Origin: a virus
Virus record (IMG/VR): IMGVR_UViG_3300034682_000176
Span: 62,001 to 126,000 of that record
Length of the DNA: 64,000 nt
Direction: 5' to 3' (one strand)
Below, in pieces: positions 7,877 to 14,721 of the stretch. The number at the start of each line of letters is the position of its first letter. Position 1 is the stretch's first letter. A program made the position numbers and the translations under genes. The notes beneath the pieces were generated by a model, which saw nothing but the letters and a program-made list of their open reading frames with translations, made no database searches and was not told the DNA's origin.

Positions 7877-8311
7877 TTAATTAGCGAGTTGATCAGCAAT
7901 GCCGCGGATGACCTTGTGGTTCTCGGCATAAAACTGGTTGAGCACTTTGCATAGTGTAGGCAGTTTCTTACGATACGCCTGACTCATCAGTCTGATGGGT
8001 CGGTTGGTGGCTTTCACAATGTCGCTCAAGGAGGTGATGGTCATCAGTGTGCCTGAGTCCAGACACTCCATGTCGTTGTAGATCAACGACTCCAGCTGTT
8101 TGAGGTATGCGTGTTCAAACTGCCCTACCGACAGCAGTGTGGCGGGGTTGGGTACCAAAGGCGTTTTGTCGATCGAGAATATGTCCTTCACCTGTTTGCT
8201 CAGGGTGAAGGTTTTAATGTCAGCCGCTGGAGCTGGCGCAGGTTCTGCCACCGAAGGCTTGACAGAGATTGGAATGTCGTCGTTCGGTGAGTACAGATGT
8301 TTCTTGTTCAT
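7877..8311 (-). CDS. Unknown 144-residue protein
   Basis: A soluble protein with a short Pro/Ala-rich linker at about residues 18-32 (SVAEPAPAPAADIK) and a helical C-terminal 100 residues. A ribosome site (CAGGAGCG) precedes the ATG. It is first in a leftward set of genes (this, the membrane protein, RNase H, beta-domain protein) read from the intergenic region at 8312-8535. No family recognised. Confidence 0.8.
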   Translation of the reverse strand: MNKKHLYSPNDDIPISVKPSVAEPAPAPAADIKTFTLSKQVKDIFSIDKTPLVPNPATLLSVGQFEHAYLKQLESLIYNDMECLDSGTLMTITSLSDIVKATNRPIRLMSQAYRKKLPTLCKVLNQFYAENHKVIRGIADQLAN

Positions 8312-8535
8312 TCTACGCTCCTGCGATAAATGGTTGCGATCGATTCCGATAGCACTGCAGGAGACATTTCTTATAGGAAAGGTTACACATACACAGCACC
8401 ATCTTCAATTTCACACCATCGCCCACTTTCGCAGTTTTTCAATGGCTGCGTACTTCTTATGTTGACCAACGCACAACGCTACTGATTGTGCCCTCCCACT
8501 AACCCTATTTGTCTGTCCCTCTGAAGGAGTCTGTT

Positions 8536-8976
8536 ATGAACCGTATCTTGATCGCAGTTGTTGCTGCTTTGATGATGATGTTTGGTCAAAGCGCATTTGC
8601 CAAGACGTACGAGCAAAAACTCGACGCCGTCGCGTGGGTCGTGTACTGTGAAGACAACACAGACATGACAGCAGCCCACTTGGTGCTGTCTACCGTTTAC
8701 AACCGTGCCAAAGCACACAGCGTAGATCAGCTGTACAAAGCTGTCTCCGCACCTCGCCAGTACCATTGCTTCAAGATCAAACCCACTGCCAAGAAGCTTG
8801 CCAGCAAGCGTTTCAAGGAGATCAAGAAAATGGTGGTCAAGTTTGTGGCTGAAAAGGAGCGACCCTCTACCAAAGCCAAGTTCTTCTACAATCACAAGCT
8901 GGTCAAGAAGTCGGCCCTAGGCAAAATGAAACTCGCGGTCGTGAAGGTCTACGGATCACACACGTACTTGGTCTAA
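8536..8976 (+). CDS. Secreted SleB-type cell-wall hydrolase (endolysin)
   Basis: A 146-residue protein; the ATG at 8536 was chosen for its GAAGGAGT ribosome site. Residues 1-22 are a signal peptide: basic start, hydrophobic core MAVV/ALMMM, cleavage after SAFA. The rest matches the SleB/Hydrolase_2 pattern: Glu39 in VVYCED is the probable catalytic acid, followed by L-S-T-V-Y-N-R-A, then a Q-Y-H-C-F segment and the A-K-F-F-Y-N motif. It would cut peptidoglycan glycan strands from the periplasm at the end of infection. The signal peptide means Sec export, so a classic large-hole holin may not be needed. It is a single-gene unit with no spanin gene beside it. Confidence 0.75.
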   Translation: MNRILIAVVAALMMMFGQSAFAKTYEQKLDAVAWVVYCEDNTDMTAAHLVLSTVYNRAKAHSVDQLYKAVSAPRQYHCFKIKPTAKKLASKRFKEIKKMVVKFVAEKERPSTKAKFFYNHKLVKKSALGKMKLAVVKVYGSHTYLV

Positions 8977-9007
8977 CTTGTCAATTGTAACAGGTCAGTT
9001 TGTGGAT

Positions 9008-9031
9008 GCCGTTTAAACGCCCTCAAACGGC
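9008..9031 (+). terminator. Hairpin after the endolysin gene
   Basis: GCCGTTT (9008-9014) pairs with AAACGGC (9025-9031). It lies 32 bases past the stop, but no T run follows directly, so it may be a weak terminator or a message-end stabiliser. Confidence 0.4.
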
Positions 9032-9052
9032 CTGTGGTTTGAAATTTCCATG

Positions 9053-9071
9053 GTAGCATATATAGAGTGTG
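9053..9071 (+). promoter_or_regulatory. TTACATATATAC-type promoter-like element
   Basis: GTAGCATATATAGAGTGTG lies 71-89 bases before the gene at 9142. It is the most divergent of four similar elements (others at 42756, 56032 and 60346) that precede short non-virion-looking units. Confidence 0.4.
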
Positions 9072-9141
9072 GGATGTAAGAGAAAATGCGTCTACGAGCC
9101 CGTAGAGCAACTCTTGCATTCCTCCAAAGGAGCAAAGAGAT

Positions 9142-9522
9142 ATGCATACCCAGGTCCTAAGGATCAACTATAACCACCTCAAGCCGTACTTTGCTGAAAA
9201 CTACTTGGGGTACAAGCAAGGTTTGGACCGTTGTATGGTTGCCGCCCTGTCCACCATTGACCTGTTGGTTCAGCCGTTGAACAACTTGTACTTTGAAGAC
9301 CAGGCCTTGCAAGCTTGCTGGGAAACAGCTCGCCAACAACCGCAGCACGAACTTGTGGTGCAATCGTTGGGTATCGTTCACTACCGTCACCACTTGGAAG
9401 AGTTGCACGAACAATTGGAAGTGTTCTTGCGCCACAAGTACTCACCCAAGACCCCAGTGGTGTTTGTCAGCACCAACCTGGATGCGACATGCCACTTGAG
9501 CATTCAGTTGCGTTCATTTTAA
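9142..9522 (+). CDS. Unknown 126-residue helical protein
   Basis: AAAGGAG lies 10 bases before the ATG. The protein is soluble and mainly helical with many His, Gln and Leu residues (YRHHLEELHEQLEVFLRH), and ends in a beta-like stretch (VVFVSTNLDATCHLSIQLRSF). It starts a rightward series of small overlapping genes up to 11952, downstream of an AT-rich promoter-like element at 9053. No family recognised. Confidence 0.8.
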   Translation: MHTQVLRINYNHLKPYFAENYLGYKQGLDRCMVAALSTIDLLVQPLNNLYFEDQALQACWETARQQPQHELVVQSLGIVHYRHHLEELHEQLEVFLRHKYSPKTPVVFVSTNLDATCHLSIQLRSF

Positions 9523-9538
9523 AAAAGGAGTTTCAGTC

Positions 9539-9583
9539 ATGCGTCACTTTCACCTCAACAACGTCCAGTGGAAAAATGAGTAA
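9539..9583 (+). CDS. 14-codon leader ORF overlapping the next start
   Basis: ATG at 9539 has the best ribosome site in this area (AAAAAAGGAG, 8 bases upstream) and reads 14 codons to TAA at 9581. The next gene's ATG (9576) lies inside it, overlapping the stop. The next gene has no good ribosome site of its own, so this tiny frame probably delivers ribosomes by coupling. It may instead be the remnant of a longer gene. The peptide itself (MRHFHLNNVQWKNE) has no recognisable motif. Confidence 0.5.
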   Translation: MRHFHLNNVQWKNE

Positions 9584-9941
9584 GGGATACATATTCAAGC
9601 TGTCATTCCGACCCTACACGCTAGAGCAAGCGTGTAGGGTGCGGTACTATGTCAAGACTTGTGCGCAAAATGCCATCCTCCGGGCTTGTGAGGACATGAA
9701 CATGTATGCCGGTCGTGTTCTTCTGAATTGCGAACCCGTCATATACCCGATTGAGTTGGATGCCGAGCAGCACACCATCTACGATGAGGTGCAAGAAATC
9801 TCGGGTATTGTCCATGAGCCTGTGTACAACATGATCGCTGGAGCATGCGGTATGATGACAGCTGACTTGGTGTTGAACATCTCGATCAGCTTCTACGACC
9901 ACAACCAGCTGGTTATCTCTCATGAGGTCTATAAGCAATGA
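9576..9941 (+). CDS. Unknown 121-residue protein, translated by coupling
   Basis: ATG at 9576 overlaps the end of the 14-codon leader ORF. The product is a mixed alpha/beta protein with three Cys in the first half and a beta-rich ending (LVLNISISFYDHNQLVI). A 12-bp perfect hairpin (9611-9640) covers codons 12-22, which may hold back ribosomes or polymerase. The stop overlaps the next ATG (ATGA at 9938). No family recognised. Confidence 0.75.
   Translation: MSKGYIFKLSFRPYTLEQACRVRYYVKTCAQNAILRACEDMNMYAGRVLLNCEPVIYPIELDAEQHTIYDEVQEISGIVHEPVYNMIAGACGMMTADLVLNISISFYDHNQLVISHEVYKQ
9611..9640 (+). promoter_or_regulatory. 12-bp perfect hairpin inside a coding start
   Basis: ACCCTACACGCT at 9611-9622 pairs with 9629-9640 across a 6-base loop. 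Every comparable stem in this window lies between genes, but this one is within codons 12-22 of the gene at 9576. There is no T run after it. Confidence 0.6.
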
Positions 9942-10504
9942 CAACCAAGGTAATGTTGCTGCCTTCCAAGCCCAACCGCGAGCTGGTCAAAGCCATCCAG
10001 CTGGGCTACATCAGTGAAGAGTTCGGGGTGCTTACCAACTCGATCGCTACGTGGGTTGCCAACCCACTGGCGCACTATAACGAAGCATTCAACCAGACGG
10101 TGTTCAAGACGCTCAATACGATCTTGCTGGACAACGTCATGTCGTATGCCATGCAGCGTGAGCGCTTTCACTTTGCCACCGTGCTGGGCTACAACCAGTT
10201 CATGTCCAACTGCATTGTCCGTGTCAAGTACTTGGACGATCTGATGCAAAACTGGGCAATGATGGCCGAGCACGACAAGGATGAGTCGGAAGAAGCGATC
10301 ACCCACTTTTTGTTGGTGTGGCTCAACAGCCATTTCCAAAAATACCACCAGGAGATCAATGCCGCGTTACTACAGTTGCACGAACAGATGATCATTCAAA
10401 CCCCTTATCGCTATGTACGCAACTACCGATTTGAGATCGACCCCGAGCTTCGGCCCGTGCTCATCTACACCGACTGCATCGATGAAGCTATGGGTGTACA
10501 CTGA
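9938..10504 (+). CDS. Unknown 188-residue helical protein
   Basis: It overlaps the previous stop by ATGA and the next start by about 20 bases, so it belongs to one translationally coupled cluster. It is helical throughout, with several Tyr, Asn and Met residues (LHEQMIIQTPYRYVRNYRFEIDPELRPVLIY near the end is more strand-like). No motif, membrane segment or signal peptide is visible. Function unknown; the neighbours suggest an accessory or virion-assembly role, but nothing proves it. Confidence 0.8.
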   Translation: MTTKVMLLPSKPNRELVKAIQLGYISEEFGVLTNSIATWVANPLAHYNEAFNQTVFKTLNTILLDNVMSYAMQRERFHFATVLGYNQFMSNCIVRVKYLDDLMQNWAMMAEHDKDESEEAITHFLLVWLNSHFQKYHQEINAALLQLHEQMIIQTPYRYVRNYRFEIDPELRPVLIYTDCIDEAMGVH

Positions 10505-11024
10505 GCTACAGTTGCGTCAGTTGTTAGATCGGGCATTGGTGCCTGAACATGTCAAGACGTTCTTTGCAGAGATGATCGTGCAAAACAACTTGAACATGGT
10601 CGAGTACATGTCCAGCATCTTCAACCTGGGGTACCTGCCTCATTACACCTTGATCACACCTCGCACGGCCTATGAGTACGAGTATGAGAGTGTGTTGCAA
10701 GACTTTCGTGGGGTGCGCAACCAGTTGCGCGGCACCGATGTGTACAACATCTATGGAATCGATCCCTTAGACGCCATCTACCAGCACAGTGCCTACAGCA
10801 GTGGCTACGATGGTTTTGGAGGGTACTTCTACGATGACCTGTACTCCCTCATGCAAACGGTCAACGCCGATGAGTGTGGTGACTATGTGCAAGACATCTC
10901 GCTTTTGGTGCGGTTTCTTGTGGAAAGTATCGAGCGTGTGTTTGTGCATTACCGAGAAAGCTCGGAACCTATCTATGTGACTGTTACCTCCGCACCTGGG
11001 GTGTTGATGGTCCTGGTGCGTTAG
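10482..11024 (+). CDS. Unknown acidic, tyrosine-rich protein
   Basis: ATG at 10482 gives 180 residues; GTG at 10494 is an equally possible start that lies nearer the previous stop, and neither has a clear ribosome site. The centre is unusually rich in Tyr, Gly and Asp (SAYSSGYDGFGGYFYDDLY), a sticky low-complexity patch. The flanks are helical and hydrophobic. The end is strand-like. No family recognised. Confidence 0.75.
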   Translation: MKLWVYTELQLRQLLDRALVPEHVKTFFAEMIVQNNLNMVEYMSSIFNLGYLPHYTLITPRTAYEYEYESVLQDFRGVRNQLRGTDVYNIYGIDPLDAIYQHSAYSSGYDGFGGYFYDDLYSLMQTVNADECGDYVQDISLLVRFLVESIERVFVHYRESSEPIYVTVTSAPGVLMVLVR

Positions 11025-11057
11025 CACCACCCAATCTAAAAAGGAGTGAATGAGAAA

Positions 11058-11414
11058 ATGAAACCATCCAATACCCCAGAAGGCGTTTTGGTACGTATTA
11101 AGAACAAGTTGTGTATTCAGCTGGATCTGAATTCGACCCGGCTGAAATTGCTGGTAGACAAGTTTGTGCGTGAGAACATGCAGACTTCTGGCTCCAAGAC
11201 CCACTACACCCGAGTGAACACATACAACGAGTTCACCACCGACAAGATGACCATCAAGGTCTTCTTCAAGTTCCTGCGCATCATCGAGATCCAATCGATC
11301 GAATTCTCCGTCAAGGTACGCACCAAGATGGGTAAAGAGGTCACGGCTACCGAGTCCATCAAACTGGCACGCGGCGAAGCGGTTAACACCCCTGAAACGC
11401 CCGACAGCAACTAA
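11058..11414 (+). CDS. Unknown small basic beta-rich protein
   Basis: 118 residues from ATG 11058, with AAGGAG 12 bases upstream; the in-frame GTG at 11046 is too close to that site. The protein is basic with alternating hydrophobic strands (FFKFLRIIEIQSIEFSVKV) and an acidic or polar tail. It resembles a small nucleic-acid- or protein-binding beta domain, but no named family fits by eye. It lies between the acidic Tyr-rich gene and the gene at 11437, with short gaps. Confidence 0.8.
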   Translation: MKPSNTPEGVLVRIKNKLCIQLDLNSTRLKLLVDKFVRENMQTSGSKTHYTRVNTYNEFTTDKMTIKVFFKFLRIIEIQSIEFSVKVRTKMGKEVTATESIKLARGEAVNTPETPDSN

Positions 11415-11436
11415 CCCAAACCCACCTCGATTCACT

Positions 11437-11952
11437 ATGAACACCAAGATCTACAACGAAGTGGTCCAGGCCAAAGACGGTTTGGACACCATCCTCAAGA
11501 AGTGCTTCCTCACACACTTGACCATATACAACCACTCTCTGGAGTTGCTCAAAGACAACCCCCAGATGAACTACGCCGAACTGCGTGAGCATGTCTTTCG
11601 CTACGTCGAAGAAAACAAAGTCCCGAACCTGCACATCCAAGCCGTGCAAAACGAGATCTACTACCTGCACAAGAAGTTCAAGCGCGATCGCCAGTTTGGC
11701 CAAAAGCTGCTGAGTTCCATCCAGTACCTGACGTTGATCTTGAAGGACTTCAACAATGGTATTACCACGCTGGACGCTACCCGCACCCAGCTGCGCTTCC
11801 ACGATCGCCCAGGCTATCTGGAGTTGCCCAAGCCTTTGCCAGAGGTGCAAGCCGGTGAAACCACGCTGTATGTGAATCTGAGCTACTCGTCCATGGAAAA
11901 CCAGTTCCAGCTGTCGATCTTCGAGCAAGTGCGCTCCGGCATTCCGGCTTAA
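11437..11952 (+). CDS. Unknown 171-residue protein
   Basis: The N-terminal 100 residues are helical and likely coiled-coil (DRQFGQKLLSSIQYLTLILKDFNN). The C-terminal 70 are strand-rich (TLYVNLSYSSMENQFQLSIFEQ). It is the last gene of the rightward cluster that starts at 9142, and a strong bidirectional terminator follows 9 bases after the stop. The ribosome site is weak. A small virion or assembly protein is plausible, but there is no direct evidence. Confidence 0.8.
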   Translation: MNTKIYNEVVQAKDGLDTILKKCFLTHLTIYNHSLELLKDNPQMNYAELREHVFRYVEENKVPNLHIQAVQNEIYYLHKKFKRDRQFGQKLLSSIQYLTLILKDFNNGITTLDATRTQLRFHDRPGYLELPKPLPEVQAGETTLYVNLSYSSMENQFQLSIFEQVRSGIPA

Positions 11953-11961
11953 CGCGGTAAC

Positions 11962-12014
11962 ACCACCCACACCTCGTCATGGAGGTGTGGGTGGTATGGT
12001 TTATTTCTTTTTTT
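11962..12014. terminator. Bidirectional terminator between convergent genes
   Basis: A 14-bp perfect stem (11962-11975 with 11982-11995, loop 6) is followed by a T-rich run on the + strand that is also coding on the minus strand. It separates the + cluster from the single - gene ending at 12001. Confidence 0.8.
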
Positions 12015-12258
12015 CCTGGGCAGCAGGCTTGTGCACTACTTGCGTAGGAGTTTCAAAGACAGCAGGGCAGTGTGCAACGATAACTTGGTGCACTCGGTTG
12101 AACTTACCCAGCAAGTACACGGTGAACATCACGTTGCCGGACAACAACAGGATCACCAGGAGCTTGATAGGGCGAAAGTTCTTGTGAAAGAAGTTGTACT
12201 CGTTCTTGTCCATCAGAACACCGAGCACAAACGTTTCCAGCAGCTTGAGGTAGGTCAT
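12001..12258 (-). CDS. Small single-span membrane protein
   Basis: 85 residues with one clear hydrophobic helix at about residues 32-50 (IKLLVILLLSGNVMFTVYLLG) preceded by a polar, basic stretch. The C-terminal 30 residues are polar and end in Lys-rich AAQEKKK. GGATGAACGGTT precedes the ATG. The topology could suit an antiholin, a superinfection-exclusion protein or another small membrane protein. It is transcribed alone toward the terminator at 11962-11995. No family recognised. Confidence 0.7.
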   Translation of the reverse strand: MTYLKLLETFVLGVLMDKNEYNFFHKNFRPIKLLVILLLSGNVMFTVYLLGKFNRVHQVIVAHCPAVFETPTQVVHKPAAQEKKK

Positions 12259-12455
12259 AACCGTTCATCCTTTCTTTGTTATTATGAGGTCGTGGGAAAT
12301 TGTAGCAGCAACAGTGGACGGTGTCAACTCCCGTGAAGGAATAACGCTTAGAGTGATCGGAGCATTTTCTGACCACTGACCCAAAGGGGTGTGAACCACT
12401 AACGGGTATGTACAGTAAACTCGTAACTGCAGACTACTAGAAGGAGTGCGACTCA

Positions 12456-13778
12456 ATGAGTAAACACATCAAGGGCTTTGTGACGTGTGACAGCTTTATC
12501 GACAACACACAGGGCGCCGTAGCGCCACTATATGAAATTTCTGGTCAGGGGTTAACCTATGCCCGTGACCGCCAGCAGTACTACAGTACGATCGATCCGC
12601 TGTACTCGTTGCTGGTCTTTCACCAACAAAACGCCGGTCTGTTGACCCAAGACGAAGTCAACAGCATCCTGGACGTGGTCAAGCAGTTTGTGCGACACGC
12701 CACGCTCAATCGTCTGCAAACCAAACAGACAGTCATCGCCGCGTTTGTCTACAACTACAACATCGGCAATCCGTTTTTCCCAGTCTCGGACGTGTCGGTC
12801 AGTGCGTTGTTGGACATTGGTGAGACAGTTGCTGCCGACTACTTGAGCTTCACGGTGCGTGATGTCAACGTCGGATTGTGGCTGAGCGACAGCTCGTTCC
12901 GTGGTTTCTATCCCCACTACGACATCGATATCATCTTCCCGTTTGAGGACTTCGACGCGGTGGTGCGTACCGGTGCCGGCATGATGGATGCCATTGCCAA
13001 TTTTTCTTTGGTGCAATTCAACAAGCGTATCGAGGAAAAGAAGAACAACCAACCCACCACCTACACCGCCATCCTCAACATCCCCTACAAGCTGCCTAAC
13101 AGCACTGTGGTGCGTGATGTGTACTTTGCCTTTAACCAGTACGGCAGCCAAGGCAATTATGACTACGTCCTCAAACTCAAGCTCTATGAATACCTGCTCA
13201 GCCTGGGTTTGAGCAGCGAGTACATCGAGTCGATCTTCCCGACCATCTTGAAGATCAATGAGTTCTTCATCACCCCGCGCTGGAACAACATTGCGGTGCC
13301 GTCGCAAGTCGGTCAGAACGGCGTGATGAGTCAGATCACCAAAGCCTACGACACAGACTTTGATCTGGACAAGTTCATCAAGGTCTACACCGATTTGACA
13401 TACCTGCGTGCCAACAGCTACAACGTGCCGTACGACTACAACAACATCTTGCTGACAGTGACCAACGGTTTCTACAGTGAAGACGCTGTGAAAGACTTCC
13501 GCACGGTGTACAAAGACCTGATCTCGGTCACCAGCATGCACCCCGACTTTGGTCGCATGAGTCGCAAAACTCAACGCCTGGTCTCGCTGCTGGAGAACAT
13601 GTTGGTCATTTGCGACAGCACAACGCCAACACAGATGTTCACCCGCATGATGGACAACGAGAACTACGACTTCAACATCCTGACTCGCCAAGGTGTGAGT
13701 TATCTGTCGGTGCAGTACGAAGGTCACCAGTACTACATGGTACCTAAGTTTGAGTACCTGCAGCGTATTGCAACCTAA
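12456..13778 (+). CDS. Probable virion structural protein, 440 residues
   Basis: AGAAGGAG precedes the ATG. The protein is rich in Tyr, Asn, Phe and Val, with many alternating strands, few Cys and no enzymatic motif, the usual look of large-phage structural proteins. It is a single-gene unit between its own upstream region and the bidirectional terminator at 13789, next to the tail-fibre array on the other strand. That position suggests a tail or baseplate part, but this is inference. No family recognised. Confidence 0.7.
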   Translation: MSKHIKGFVTCDSFIDNTQGAVAPLYEISGQGLTYARDRQQYYSTIDPLYSLLVFHQQNAGLLTQDEVNSILDVVKQFVRHATLNRLQTKQTVIAAFVYNYNIGNPFFPVSDVSVSALLDIGETVAADYLSFTVRDVNVGLWLSDSSFRGFYPHYDIDIIFPFEDFDAVVRTGAGMMDAIANFSLVQFNKRIEEKKNNQPTTYTAILNIPYKLPNSTVVRDVYFAFNQYGSQGNYDYVLKLKLYEYLLSLGLSSEYIESIFPTILKINEFFITPRWNNIAVPSQVGQNGVMSQITKAYDTDFDLDKFIKVYTDLTYLRANSYNVPYDYNNILLTVTNGFYSEDAVKDFRTVYKDLISVTSMHPDFGRMSRKTQRLVSLLENMLVICDSTTPTQMFTRMMDNENYDFNILTRQGVSYLSVQYEGHQYYMVPKFEYLQRIAT

Positions 13779-13788
13779 GTGAAACGAC

Positions 13789-13835
13789 CCACACCACCCA
13801 GCGTTTTGCCGGGTGGTGTGGATCACGCTTTTAAG
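13789..13835. terminator. Bidirectional terminator beside the fibre array
   Basis: An 11-bp stem (13789-13799 with 13811-13821) sits between convergent genes ending at 13778 and 13831. It ends the whole leftward fibre array and the + gene. Confidence 0.75.
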
Positions 13836-14595
13836 CGTACTTGATGTAGCTGTTCATGCCGGCAGCATCGGTCAGGGTGGTGTCGGGCAGTTGGAACTGA
13901 CCTTCAGGGACCGTACCGACGTTGTAGCGCGTGCCGACCACTGCAAACAGGGCGGCGTAGGTGGTCTGGGAGACAAGACCGCCGTTGGTGCGCAGGTGGT
14001 TGGTGGGATTGGTGGTCGAAGCGCTGGTGACGATGTCGCCGATCTTGCCAGCACCTTGGTTTTCACGAGCGGTGACCGCGGCATCCACATAGGCCTTGTT
14101 GACCAAGTGGGTGGGCAGCGATGGTGCGCTGGTGATGTACAGAGGGCCGGTCATCGTGCCGCCGGTGGTGCGCAGGGCGTCCGTGATCCCGTAGCCTTCC
14201 AGCGTAGTGGGTTTGTCCAGGGTGATCGAAGACCAAGGCACATTGGTCAGCACGCTGTAGTCCACCAGTTCGCCGTAGGTCACAAAGCCCTTGGCGTTGA
14301 CGGTGATCTTGTTGTAGGTACCAGGAATCACGCCGGTGGGCTTGAGTTCAAAGATACCGTAGCCGGACGAGAAGATGTCTTGGCCGGTAAAGGCAGGCAG
14401 ACGCTCGGCAGGGATGGTGCCGGTGATGTTTTCCACAGCGACGTGGCCAAGCATCATGTCCACGTACTCCTTGGTCACGGCGTGCAAGGGGTCGGTAGGG
14501 TTGGACGGCAGGTATAGTGGCGCCGAAATCGGACCACCGTTAGGGGTCAGGCCATTGAGACCATAACCGCCACCGTTATACATTTTCGTGCGCAT
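13831..14595 (-). CDS. Short tail-fibre protein with an uninterrupted collar domain
   Basis: 254 residues; ATG 14595 was chosen for the AAAGGAG site. The N-terminal part has the AVTKEYVD motif and a G-T-Y-N-K-I-T-V-N-A-K-G turn shared with the five larger fibres. The last 56 residues are a tail-collar domain: HLRTNGGLVSQTTYAALFAV followed within 15 residues by FQLPD and an ending SYIKYA. Here the collar is continuous, while in its paralogues a beta-propeller sits between the two halves. Probably a fibre or adhesin attached to the baseplate. It may be the ancestral form, or one that lost the propeller. Confidence 0.75.
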   Translation of the reverse strand: MRTKMYNGGGYGLNGLTPNGGPISAPLYLPSNPTDPLHAVTKEYVDMMLGHVAVENITGTIPAERLPAFTGQDIFSSGYGIFELKPTGVIPGTYNKITVNAKGFVTYGELVDYSVLTNVPWSSITLDKPTTLEGYGITDALRTTGGTMTGPLYITSAPSLPTHLVNKAYVDAAVTARENQGAGKIGDIVTSASTTNPTNHLRTNGGLVSQTTYAALFAVVGTRYNVGTVPEGQFQLPDTTLTDAAGMNSYIKYA

Positions 14596-14663
14596 GTGTT
14601 CTCCTTTCAGAACAGGTAAAGTCTGGTTGACGTTGCGAAGAGAGACAGGTAAAGGAATCTTCG

Positions 14664-14673
14664 TCAAATAGTT
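14664..14673 (-). promoter_or_regulatory. AACTATTTGA element before the short fibre gene
   Basis: Exact AACTATTTGA on the minus strand, 69 bases before the start at 14595 and 6 bases past the terminator of the gene upstream. One of six exact copies, each before a fibre gene. Confidence 0.6.
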
Positions 14674-14678
14674 AGGAT

Positions 14679-14715
14679 ATAGACCACTGCCTCCCCACGG
14701 AGTGCAGTGGTCTAT
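14679..14715 (-). terminator. Terminator after the fibre gene at 14722
   Basis: 12-bp perfect stem (14704-14715 with 14679-14690). No T run; the AACTATTTGA element follows instead. Confidence 0.6.
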
Positions 14716-14721
14716 CCCGCG

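Noticed and set aside
8378-8390. Fifth TTACATATATAC-type element (GTTACACATACAC)
   Set aside because: It lacks the ATATA core and lies 150 bases from the endolysin start, so it was not counted.
12456-13778. Polymerase motif C (the D-T-D in YDTDFDLDKF)
   Set aside because: It lacks the flanking beta-hairpin and other palm motifs; it is a chance match in a structural protein.
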